NCBI GenBank assembly: GCA_027065695.1
Contig: JAMONP010000052.1
Span: forward strand, 1 to 64,000
Origin: Desulfuromonadales bacterium
Lineage (GTDB): Bacteria > Desulfobacterota > Desulfuromonadia > Desulfuromonadales > BM103
Reading direction: 5' to 3'
Length of the DNA stretch: 64,000 bases
Shown here one piece after another: positions 56,917-64,000 of this stretch (within the stretch, counting starts at the first letter, position 1; every line of letters begins with the position of its first letter). Under the pieces are notes generated by a model, which saw only the letters and a list, made by a program, of their open reading frames with translations, was not told the origin of the DNA and did not search any database. The translations under genes were made by a program, and so were the position numbers.

Positions 56917-58284
56917 ATGAGCAAGAAGCTGTTGTTGGCAGACGACAGTATAACGATTCAAAAGGTTATCCAGATTACCTTTGCGCATGAGGACTATGAG
57001 TTAACCGTTACCGATAACGGCGATTCTGCCTTAGCAAAGGCCTTGGAAATCAAGCCTGACCTGGTTATGGCAGATATCTACATGCCAGGCAAGAATGGCT
57101 ATGAATTGACCAGCGCTATCAAGCAGAACCCTGCTCTTCAGCGGGTTCCTGTCTTGCTGCTGGCCGGTTCCTTCGAACCTTTTGATGAGGATAAGGCTAG
57201 AAGCTGCAAAGCCGATGCCTGGATTGAAAAGCCTTTTGAGTCCCAAACCTTAATCGACAAGGTAGCTGAACTGCTCAGCGCTGCTCGTGAGGTTCCCGAG
57301 ACCCCTGAAGTAGTTGTCTCTCCGGCAACCCCGGCACCCGTTGTCGAGGCACCCGCTGTTGTTGAGAAACCGTCCCCAGCTATCTTCACGGAACCCCAGG
57401 CAGGTTTCCTGGAGCCCCAAGAAACTGTCCTTGAATCTCAGGATATTTTCACCGAAGAAGCCCAAGATGCCCTTCCCGAAGCTACGAGTGCTGAGCCTGA
57501 CATGGCGGCAGCTCCGGAGGATCCTTTTGGTGACATCTCCTTTGAGGAAGAGAATCCTTCAGTAGAAGCTGAACCGGTTGCTGTTGCCGATGACTGGAGT
57601 GACTTTATCATAGAACCACCGGTTGCAGAATCAACGGTTGAAGATACTTTTGACACTGAAGACACCTTTACTTTTGTGGAGAGTCCCGCCATGGAAAGTG
57701 CTGAACCGGCGGCGGCTGATTTTGCAACGATAGAAGATGCACCGGTTGCGGAAACCGATTTCGACGTTTTCGAAATGGGTGACGATGAAATTATGTCTCT
57801 TGGTGATGATGACATCCTGGGCGAGGAAGACCTTGAGCCGATCATGCCGGAACAGACCCTCGCTGCCTGGTCTCGTGATGAAACCAATGATGAAGACATC
57901 TTCGCTGAGCCGATCAAGGAAACTCCTGCATTTGCAGAAAAGCCCCCTGCGTTTACTGCTGTTGATCCCGTGGCAGAAGAGACTCCGGTTTTTGCAGAAC
58001 CTGAGTCTGCTGAGGAGCCACCAGCCGTTATTGAGGAACTGGAACCTGCTGCCGTAGCTGCTGCAATGGTTAATGTTGAAGTTGAAGCTGGAGTTGATGT
58101 AGAGGCAATGGCCTCTTCCTTGAGTGAGGAGGATGTTGAGAAGATCATCGAAAAGGTTGTTACGAAAGTGGTGGAAAAGTTTGCCGAGTCGATTCTTGAA
58201 CGGGTTGCATGGGAGGTTGTCCCTGACCTGGCCGAGAAGCTGATACGTGAAGAAATCCGCAAAATCAAGGATGCTGCCGCCTGA
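56917..58284 (+). CDS. Response regulator with long acidic linker and conserved helical C-terminus, 455 aa
   Basis: A complete receiver domain spans residues 1–125: acidic pair D9/D10, phospho-Asp D53 (VMADIYMPG), and Lys105 (WIEKPF). Then about 270 residues rich in Glu, Pro, Ala and Val with no fold predicted. The C-terminus (about 400–455, including AESILERVAWEVVPDLAEKL) is helical. It has no DNA-binding or enzymatic output domain. The layout recalls RomR-like polarity or motility regulators of Myxococcus; this is a comparison of layout only. ATG follows caaggaggttggt. No kinase is beside it. Confidence 0.8.
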   Translation: MSKKLLLADDSITIQKVIQITFAHEDYELTVTDNGDSALAKALEIKPDLVMADIYMPGKNGYELTSAIKQNPALQRVPVLLLAGSFEPFDEDKARSCKADAWIEKPFESQTLIDKVAELLSAAREVPETPEVVVSPATPAPVVEAPAVVEKPSPAIFTEPQAGFLEPQETVLESQDIFTEEAQDALPEATSAEPDMAAAPEDPFGDISFEEENPSVEAEPVAVADDWSDFIIEPPVAESTVEDTFDTEDTFTFVESPAMESAEPAAADFATIEDAPVAETDFDVFEMGDDEIMSLGDDDILGEEDLEPIMPEQTLAAWSRDETNDEDIFAEPIKETPAFAEKPPAFTAVDPVAEETPVFAEPESAEEPPAVIEELEPAAVAAAMVNVEVEAGVDVEAMASSLSEEDVEKIIEKVVTKVVEKFAESILERVAWEVVPDLAEKLIREEIRKIKDAAA

Positions 58285-58332
58285 CAAGCGACCTCAGCCA
58301 ATAGACTAGCCAAATAGACTAATATGTGAAAT

Positions 58333-58356
58333 GGGGATTGTTAAAATCCCCTTTTC
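58333..58356 (+). terminator. Intrinsic terminator before valS
   Basis: GGGGAT and ATCCCC pair around TGTTAAA, followed by TTTTCCTTTT. It lies 49 bases past the response-regulator stop and 67 before the valS start. Confidence 0.75.
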
Positions 58357-58422
58357 CTTTTGTTCATTGCCTTAATTGTTGGCAGAATGCCAAAATCTCT
58401 ATGTGAGAAGGATGCGACACCG

Positions 58423-61080
58423 ATGGAAGAGAAGTTGAACAAAGGTTACGAACCACATGATGTTGAGCGAAAGTGGTATGGAATATGGGAAGAAGACGGC
58501 CATTTCTGCGCCAATGAAAAGTCTACTAAACCACACTATTCGATTGTTATACCGCCACCAAATGTAACCGGCGTGTTGCATATGGGGCACGCCCTCAATA
58601 ATACCCTGCAAGATATTCTGGCCCGCTGGAAACGTATGTCAGGCTGTGAAGTCCTCTGGATGCCGGGTACAGATCATGCGGGGATTGCAACCCAGAATGT
58701 TGTTGAAAAGCAGTTGGCCTCTGAGGGTCTTGATCGTCACGCGATTGGCCGTGAAGAGTTTATCAAGCGTGTCTGGAAGTGGCGGGAAGATTCAGGCGGG
58801 AAGATTATTGAACAATTGAAACGTTTGGGCGCCTCCTGTGATTGGCAGCGCGAGCGTTTCACCATGGATGCCGGCCTCTCCAAGGCAGTCAGGGAAGTCT
58901 TTGTTCGACTCTATGAAGATGGTCTGATCTATCGAGCCAATCGTCTGATCAACTGGTGCCCACGTTGTCATACGGCACTATCTGATCTGGAAGTAGAGCA
59001 CGAGGATAAAAAGGGGCATCTCTGGCATCTGCGTTACCCGGTCATCGGTACAGATCGCTACCTGGTGGTGGCGACCACCCGGCCGGAAACCATGCTTGGC
59101 GACAGTGCTGTTGCTGTCCATCCTGAGGATGAGCGCTATCATGATCTGATCGGCAAAAAAGTTCTTTTGCCATTGCTTAATCGTGAAATTCCGATTGTTG
59201 CCGATGATTATGTCGATAAGGAGTTTGGCAGCGGTGCGGTAAAAATTACCCCGGCCCATGATTTCAACGACTTTGAGCTCGGTAAAAGGCACGACCTGGA
59301 AAAGATCAATATTTTTGATAAATCAGGCATTGTCAACGAAAATGGCGGTCCCTACCAGGGTCAGGAACGCTATGAGGCCCGCGCCAATATAGTTGCCGAT
59401 CTGGAAAAGCAAAATCTGCTCGACAAGATTGATGATTACTCTAACTCTGTCGGCGAATGCTATCGTTGCAGAACCGTTATTGAACCCTACCTGTCATTGC
59501 AGTGGTATATCAAAGTTGGTCCCCTGGCAGAAGATGCGATCAAGGCGGTACAGGAAGGTGACACCCGTATCCTTCCTAAGCAGTGGGAAAAAACCTACTT
59601 TGAATGGATGTTTAATCTCCAGGACTGGTGCATCAGCCGACAAATCTGGTGGGGTCACCGCATTCCTGTCTGGTTCTGTGCAGACTGTGACAAGCTGACC
59701 GTCAGCCGTGAAGATGCGACCTCATGTTGTCACTGCGGCAGCACGGATATCCATCAGGAGACAGATGTCCTCGACACCTGGTTCTCTTCGGCTCTCTGGC
59801 CTTTCTCGACCATGGGTTGGCCGGATCAGACCGAGACTCTTGCCAAGTTTTACCCGACCTCCTGTCTGGTGACGGGATTTGACATCCTGTTCTTCTGGGT
59901 GGCTCGCATGATGATGATGGGCCTCAAATTTATGGAGAAGGTACCCTTCAAGGAAGTCTACATCCATGCTCTGGTGCGTGATTCCCAGGGCCAGAAGATG
60001 AGCAAGAGCAAAGGCAACGTTATCGATCCGCTGCATGTGATCGACGAATACGGTGCTGATGCTTTCCGTTTTACTCTGACCTCGTTTGCAGCGATGGGGC
60101 GTGACATCAAGCTCTCCCCGGAGCGCATCGCCGGCTATCGCAACTTCTGTAATAAACTCTGGAATGCCAGTCGTTTCACACTGATGAATCTTGAAGATTT
60201 TGATCCACTTGAAATCGATCTGGATGCTGTCAATCTCTCCAATGCTGATCGCTGGATTTTGACGCGACTTGAAGAAACCATTAGACAAACGAACCAGTCC
60301 CTCAATGATTATAAGTTTAACGAGGTGGCCAGCACGCTATACGCGTTTACCTGGCACAGTTTCTGCGATTGGTATATCGAGATGGCCAAGGGTGATCTGT
60401 ATGGTGACGATCCCCAAGCCAAGCTGCGTGTGCAAAGCGTTCTTTTTACGGTGCTTGAACAGTTACTGCGTCTTCTGCACCCGATTATGCCGTTTATTAC
60501 CGAGGAAATCTGGCAGGTACTGCCCGGCAAGCGCACTTGTGCGTCGATCATGCAAGCCGATTATCCAGATGGTTCCGGTTTGCCGATCGATACTGTCGGT
60601 GCTGAACAGATGGAACTGGTCATGGATGTTATCCGGGCGATTCGTAATATCAGGGGCGAAATGGATGTGCCGCCCGGCAAGCAGATTACTGCATTACTGG
60701 ATTGCAAATCTGAGCAGGTGCAAAATACCCTTGTCGATGGGAGTGCAGCTATCCGGGTGCTTGGCAAGGTCAACGAGCTGACCATTGGCCAGAGTCTTGA
60801 TCGCCCTGAGCAGGTAGCCACTCAGGTTGTTGGCGATGTGGAGATCTCTCTGCCACTGGCGGGTTTGGTTGACATTGCCGAAGAAAAGAAGCGTCTGCAA
60901 AAAGAGATTGCCAAAGTTCAGAAGGATATTGATCTCTTTACCAAGAAACTTGCCAATGAAAAATTTGTCGCCAATGCGCCTGCGCATGTGTTAGAAAAAG
61001 ATCGCGGCAAGTTGAAGGACGCCGAGGAGAAGATGGTGGTTCTCCAGGAGAGCTTAGGGAAGATTCAGGCTTTGAAATAG
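58423..61080 (+). CDS. valS: Valyl-tRNA synthetase, 885 aa
   Basis: Class I synthetase that charges tRNA-Val. The HIGH motif is in PPNVTGVLHMGHALN (about residues 43–57) and KMSKS in QKMSKSKGNVIDPLH. The editing (CP1) domain has the usual TTRPETMLGDSAVAVHP. The C-terminal coiled-coil arm is present (ERKRLQKEI-like repeats near the end). I chose the ATG at 58423 (MEEKLNKGYEPHDVE); the longer frame adds 21 residues without homology. No T-box is seen upstream. Confidence 0.97.
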   Translation: MEEKLNKGYEPHDVERKWYGIWEEDGHFCANEKSTKPHYSIVIPPPNVTGVLHMGHALNNTLQDILARWKRMSGCEVLWMPGTDHAGIATQNVVEKQLASEGLDRHAIGREEFIKRVWKWREDSGGKIIEQLKRLGASCDWQRERFTMDAGLSKAVREVFVRLYEDGLIYRANRLINWCPRCHTALSDLEVEHEDKKGHLWHLRYPVIGTDRYLVVATTRPETMLGDSAVAVHPEDERYHDLIGKKVLLPLLNREIPIVADDYVDKEFGSGAVKITPAHDFNDFELGKRHDLEKINIFDKSGIVNENGGPYQGQERYEARANIVADLEKQNLLDKIDDYSNSVGECYRCRTVIEPYLSLQWYIKVGPLAEDAIKAVQEGDTRILPKQWEKTYFEWMFNLQDWCISRQIWWGHRIPVWFCADCDKLTVSREDATSCCHCGSTDIHQETDVLDTWFSSALWPFSTMGWPDQTETLAKFYPTSCLVTGFDILFFWVARMMMMGLKFMEKVPFKEVYIHALVRDSQGQKMSKSKGNVIDPLHVIDEYGADAFRFTLTSFAAMGRDIKLSPERIAGYRNFCNKLWNASRFTLMNLEDFDPLEIDLDAVNLSNADRWILTRLEETIRQTNQSLNDYKFNEVASTLYAFTWHSFCDWYIEMAKGDLYGDDPQAKLRVQSVLFTVLEQLLRLLHPIMPFITEEIWQVLPGKRTCASIMQADYPDGSGLPIDTVGAEQMELVMDVIRAIRNIRGEMDVPPGKQITALLDCKSEQVQNTLVDGSAAIRVLGKVNELTIGQSLDRPEQVATQVVGDVEISLPLAGLVDIAEEKKRLQKEIAKVQKDIDLFTKKLANEKFVANAPAHVLEKDRGKLKDAEEKMVVLQESLGKIQALK

Positions 61081-61133
61081 TTACTTATTTTATAAGGTGA
61101 TGGGGTAAATCCACAATTGGCCTTTTTGTAAAA

Positions 61134-61167
61134 TCAAGACCGTCGGGACGCGACCCGACGGTCTTGA
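61134..61167. repeat. REP-like palindrome between convergent valS and ptsP (copy 2)
   Basis: TCAAGACCGTCGGG and CCCGACGGTCTTGA form a perfect 14-bp stem with loop ACGCGA. Flanks are AAA on one side and CTTT on the other, so it may terminate both genes. The GTCGGG core and AAATCAA flank match the element at 7643. Confidence 0.75.
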
Positions 61168-61207
61168 CTTTAATGTCGAAGAAAGATAGCTGATCACAGC
61201 CTCATTT

Positions 61208-63553
61208 CTAATACCCCAACTCCACCTCAGTAAGCATCTCACCAAGATATTCCCTAATTTGAACACCGCTATCCATCCTCTGTATCTCGGTGTAGTGTCG
61301 ACTGGCCATTTCCATTGAGACTCCCTTGAGAAACGCCTTGGTCCGGGGAATAAATGGTGCAGGCATGGAGAATTCTCGCAACCCCATACCGATCAGTAAC
61401 AGCAGGGTTAGTGGATCTGTGGCCATCTCGCCGCAGAGGCTGACACCTTTGCCCAACACTGTGGCGGTATGAGTTACTTCATAAATGACCTGCAAAACAG
61501 CAGGATGTAATGGGTCGTAATACTTGCTTACCAGAGGGTTGTTGCGGTCGGCAGCCAGCATATATTGAACCAGATCGTTGGTGCCAAGAGCAAAGAAATC
61601 GACTTCGTTGGCAAGCTGGGGTACCAGACGAACTGCAGCAGGAACCTCAATCATGACGCCAATGGGAACGTTCGTGGAGAATTTCAGGCCTTCCTTTTGC
61701 AGGTTCTTACGGGCCTCTTCAACCACCTCCAGGCAAGCACGTGTTTCATCCAGGCTGGAGATCATCGGGAAAAGCAGCTTAACCGGACCGTGCTGGCCGG
61801 CCATAAGGATTGCCTCGATCTGGGTACGGAAAATGTCACGGTTATCGAGGGACACCCGCACAGACCGCCAACCCATGAACGGGTTGTCTTCTTTGGGTGG
61901 GCTGAAATAGGGCAATACTTTGTCACCGCCGATATCCAGGGTGCGGATAGTAACAGGTTGTCCGTCAAACTCCTTGACCACCCGGCTATAGAGTTCATAT
62001 TGGTCGTTGCGGCCGGGAAAGTCACCGCGAGCCATGTATGGGAACTCGGTCCGGTAAAGGCCAACACCTTCGGCACCGAAGCGCTTGGCCACGTTGATGT
62101 CGCTGATCAGACCGATATTGGCGCGCAGGATGATGCGTTCACCGTCAGAAGTCGTCGCCTGTTGGTCACGGTACTTCTCCAGGCGACAGAGTTCACGTGT
62201 CTGGTCCAGTTGCAGTCGCTGGTACTCATCCTTGACCGTATCCAGGGGTTTGATGTAAATACGCCCGGTGTTGGCATCTGCAATCAGGTTGTCTTCTGGA
62301 GCAATGTGCTTGAGAGCCCCCCGTACGGCGACGATTGCAGGAATACCCATCGATTTCGCCATAATGATGGCATGAGCATTCTTCTCACCACTTTCGGTGA
62401 TGATACCGAGAATCTGTTCGGTATCAAGTGTGGCCATGTCCGAGGGTAAAATCTGCCGCGCCACCAGAATACTTGGATGCTTCAGGCGCAAGTTCTGTTC
62501 CGAAGCATCACCGACCAGATTGGCGAGGATACGACGGCCGATATCCTCCATGTCCGTGGCGCGCTCCCTGAGGTAAGGATCATCCATCTTATGGAAGGCT
62601 TCTATATAGTTGGCAACGATTTTCTCCAGGGCGTAAGCAGCGCTGTGACCTTTGTTGATTTCGTCCTGAAGCTTTTTGATAAAACTGCGGTCTTCAAGAA
62701 TCATCAGGTGCGTATGGAAGATTGCAGCATCGCTCTCGCTAAGGCGCTCCGCAACGCGTTTTTCAAGAAAGATTGTCTGGATACAGGTCTTCTCCAGGGC
62801 ACTTTCAAGATTCTTCAGTTCGGCTCCTGTGTCCACTTGTTCTTCGTGAAGAATATCGGCAAAACCAAGGCGCTCTTCAAGAATCGCTGCAGGTCCAATA
62901 GCAACCCCCGGATAAGCAACTTTGCCGGTGAGAACTGCCTGTGGAGAGGTCTCGATTGATTCTTCAGCACCTGTCAAAAATTGCTGTGCTTGGGCAAGCT
63001 CTTGGGTGACGCGTTGGCTCTCTTTCTGGTGCAGGTGGATAGAGTCGAGCAGACGAGCGTTGATGACAATTGAAGTGATCTGAAAGGCAATTGTCGACAG
63101 GGCGCTGATTTCTTCTTTACTGAACTTCCGGGAGTCTTTGGTCTGCAGAACAATGACACCAAGTGGGTTGTTGCGTTCAAAGAGAGGTATCCCCAGGAAT
63201 GAATGAAAACGTTCCTCACCGGTCTCCTTAAAATAACGGTAGCTGGGGTGATCCTGGGGTTCCTCAATAGCTATTGCATGGCGCTTTTGTGCGGCCATCC
63301 CGGTGAGTCCCTCGCCTATACGCAAGGTAACCTTACCAACAGCTTTGCGGGACAGGCCTTTGGAGGCTTGCAAGCGCAAGGTTTCACTGTCGGGATCCAG
63401 GAGATAAATTGAGCAGACATCTGTGTGCATCCGCTTTGCTACAAGGGTCACAATGTTACGCAGGGTATCGTCGAGATCGTGCGACTGCAGAATCAGTGCA
63501 CTGATATCCTCGAGAGTGGTAATGCCTATTTTTGAGTTTGGCTTGCGTGGCAT
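61208..63553 (-). CDS. ptsP: PTS enzyme I-like PtsP (EI-Ntr) with GAF domain, 781 aa
   Basis: Nitrogen-PTS phosphotransferase that uses PEP to phosphorylate NPr-type partners. An N-terminal GAF domain (about residues 10–160) begins with KIGITTLEDISALILQSHDL. The EI N-terminal helical domain is followed by the phosphohistidine region GEKNAHAIIMAKSMGIPA, where the His is kept but the usual TSH reads NAH. The PEP-binding barrel has RTDIGGDK-like RTLDIGGDKVLPY, RVSLDNRDIFRTQ and the late GTNDLVQYMLAADR and SLCGEMA. I chose the ATG at 63553 over a longer frame to 63622. No NPr gene is near. Confidence 0.9.
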   Translation of the reverse strand: MPRKPNSKIGITTLEDISALILQSHDLDDTLRNIVTLVAKRMHTDVCSIYLLDPDSETLRLQASKGLSRKAVGKVTLRIGEGLTGMAAQKRHAIAIEEPQDHPSYRYFKETGEERFHSFLGIPLFERNNPLGVIVLQTKDSRKFSKEEISALSTIAFQITSIVINARLLDSIHLHQKESQRVTQELAQAQQFLTGAEESIETSPQAVLTGKVAYPGVAIGPAAILEERLGFADILHEEQVDTGAELKNLESALEKTCIQTIFLEKRVAERLSESDAAIFHTHLMILEDRSFIKKLQDEINKGHSAAYALEKIVANYIEAFHKMDDPYLRERATDMEDIGRRILANLVGDASEQNLRLKHPSILVARQILPSDMATLDTEQILGIITESGEKNAHAIIMAKSMGIPAIVAVRGALKHIAPEDNLIADANTGRIYIKPLDTVKDEYQRLQLDQTRELCRLEKYRDQQATTSDGERIILRANIGLISDINVAKRFGAEGVGLYRTEFPYMARGDFPGRNDQYELYSRVVKEFDGQPVTIRTLDIGGDKVLPYFSPPKEDNPFMGWRSVRVSLDNRDIFRTQIEAILMAGQHGPVKLLFPMISSLDETRACLEVVEEARKNLQKEGLKFSTNVPIGVMIEVPAAVRLVPQLANEVDFFALGTNDLVQYMLAADRNNPLVSKYYDPLHPAVLQVIYEVTHTATVLGKGVSLCGEMATDPLTLLLLIGMGLREFSMPAPFIPRTKAFLKGVSMEMASRHYTEIQRMDSGVQIREYLGEMLTEVELGY

Positions 63554-63666
63554 GAGATCGTCAGGGTTAGTAATTAGTTGTTGATTAGTATGATAGCGGA
63601 CGCTAATCATTTTGGCGAACAAAAAAACGCCAGCATGTTGTCCTTTTAACTATGTCCTCTTAACTC

Positions 63667-63695
63667 TTGACCACACAAGGGCTAATCCCTATAAT
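63667..63695 (+). promoter_or_regulatory. Sigma-70 promoter of tRNA-Leu
   Basis: TTGACC (63667–63672) and TATAAT (63690–63695) are 17 bp apart, 12 bases before the tRNA 5' end. Confidence 0.85.
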
Positions 63696-63707
63696 GCACA
63701 CCTCTTT

Positions 63708-63793
63708 GCCGAAGTGGTGGAATTGGTAGACACGTCGGTCTCAAAAACCGATGCCCTCTGGGCGTGCCGGTTCGATTCCGGCCTTCGGTACCA
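63708..63793 (+). tRNA. tRNA-Leu (CAA)
   Basis: 86-nt class II tRNA. The acceptor GCCGAAG pairs with CTTCGGT, with an encoded ACCA end. The anticodon loop CTCAAAA gives anticodon CAA. The long variable arm is GATGCCCTCTGGGCGT, and the T arm contains GGTTCGATTCC. It has a consensus promoter and a downstream hairpin. Confidence 0.96.
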
Positions 63794-63828
63794 TTTGCGA
63801 ATCTATCGCAGTCCAACGCGACACAGTG

Positions 63829-63852
63829 AGCCCGCCTAAACAGCGGGTTTTT
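63829..63852 (+). terminator. Intrinsic terminator of tRNA-Leu
   Basis: AGCCCGC and GCGGGTT pair (with one G·T) around CTAAACA, followed by a T-run, 36 bases past the tRNA. Confidence 0.75.
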
Positions 63853-63939
63853 CTGTATATAGCGTCATCCCCTGTCCAAAGGCATCCGAGTTGTTTACAA
63901 CGACAGGGAGGAAATTCTTAAATTCATTACAGGAAAGAA

Positions 63940-63963
63940 CCAGGAGCCTGTCCAACAATAAGG
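63940..63963 (+). repeat. Dispersed 24-bp repeat, copy C
   Basis: CCAGGAGCCTGTCCAACAATAAGG, identical to the copy inside deoB at 53414. It lies about 150 bases downstream of tRNA-Leu near the end of the window. The following bases, atcgaagcgaatt, resemble those after copy A at 23970. Confidence 0.85.
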
Positions 63964-64000
63964 ATCGAAGCGAATTCCTCTGAGACTGACGTAGTAACAG

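Noticed and set aside
58357-58422. T-box or other riboswitch before valS
   Set aside because: Only 66 bases separate the terminator of the previous gene from the valS start, with no room or motif for a T-box.
61565-62449. 294-codon plus-strand frame inside ptsP
   Set aside because: It is the mirror of a well-supported ptsP frame and has no family features of its own.

Overview
The window looks like a chromosomal stretch of a Desulfuromonadales-type bacterium (relatives of Desulfuromonas, Pelobacter and Geobacter). This is inferred from protein style only: Geobacter-like ArgA/ArgJ, RodA–AmrS and PtsP proteins, many c-di-GMP proteins, and a sigma-54 regulator with a hydrogenase-like sensor. 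No rRNA is present to confirm it. Most of the window is housekeeping DNA. I see no prophage, insertion sequence or CRISPR array.

Layout. 1–12 kb: ABC-F ATPase, a P-loop/DRTGG protein, RNase E/G with a long repetitive tail, an Smr protein and a TPR membrane protein, a U32-like protein, an MltD-type transglycosylase and HflX. 12–19 kb: FabI, a DsbC-like protein with an extra CxxCH motif, a SulP transporter, a PHP phosphoesterase and two Dpp/Opp ATPases without permeases. 19–21 kb: nitroreductase, NYN–LOTUS protein, YajQ. 21.2–24.4 kb: the most interesting region (below), ending at tRNA-Ala(GGC). 24.5–28 kb: TPR lipoprotein, PurC, PpiD. 28–35 kb: mreB, mreC, mreD, mrdA, rodA and a radical-SAM gene. 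35–41 kb: FadL-type porin, methyltransferase, and an HD-GYP/PilZ protein overlapping a PilZ/unknown-domain protein. 41–47 kb: RarA, NadK, RecN, an ArgA-like acetyltransferase, M23 peptidase. 47–58 kb: VWA–OmpA protein, small exported protein, SecA, ArgJ, DeoB, PilZ protein, dGTPase, response regulator. 58–64 kb: ValS, PtsP, tRNA-Leu(CAA).

The candidate undescribed system is at 21252–23914. A 756-residue regulator combines a two-cluster ferredoxin, an Fe-only-hydrogenase-like domain that keeps four cluster cysteines but lacks the proton-transfer cysteine, a further Fe-S domain, a sigma-54 AAA+ domain and a Fis-type HTH. A 16-bp palindrome GTGCCA-N4-TGGCAC lies between the -35 and -10 of the regulator's own promoter. 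Two more copies lie just after the gene, about 122 and 187 bp before the expected start of a consensus -24/-12 promoter. That promoter leads within about 97 bases to a strong intrinsic terminator with no ORF between. The simplest reading is a redox- or hydrogen-sensing, self-repressing regulator that drives a small RNA whose terminator loop is C/U-rich. About 170 bp further on is a 52-codon ORF with a strong Shine-Dalgarno sequence.

Other themes are dispersed repeats (a 24-bp element found three times, one copy inside the first codons of deoB, and a GTCGGG...CCCGAC palindrome found twice) and c-di-GMP signalling (HD-GYP–PilZ, two other PilZ proteins, YajQ). All functions are inferred from sequence reading; no database search was run.
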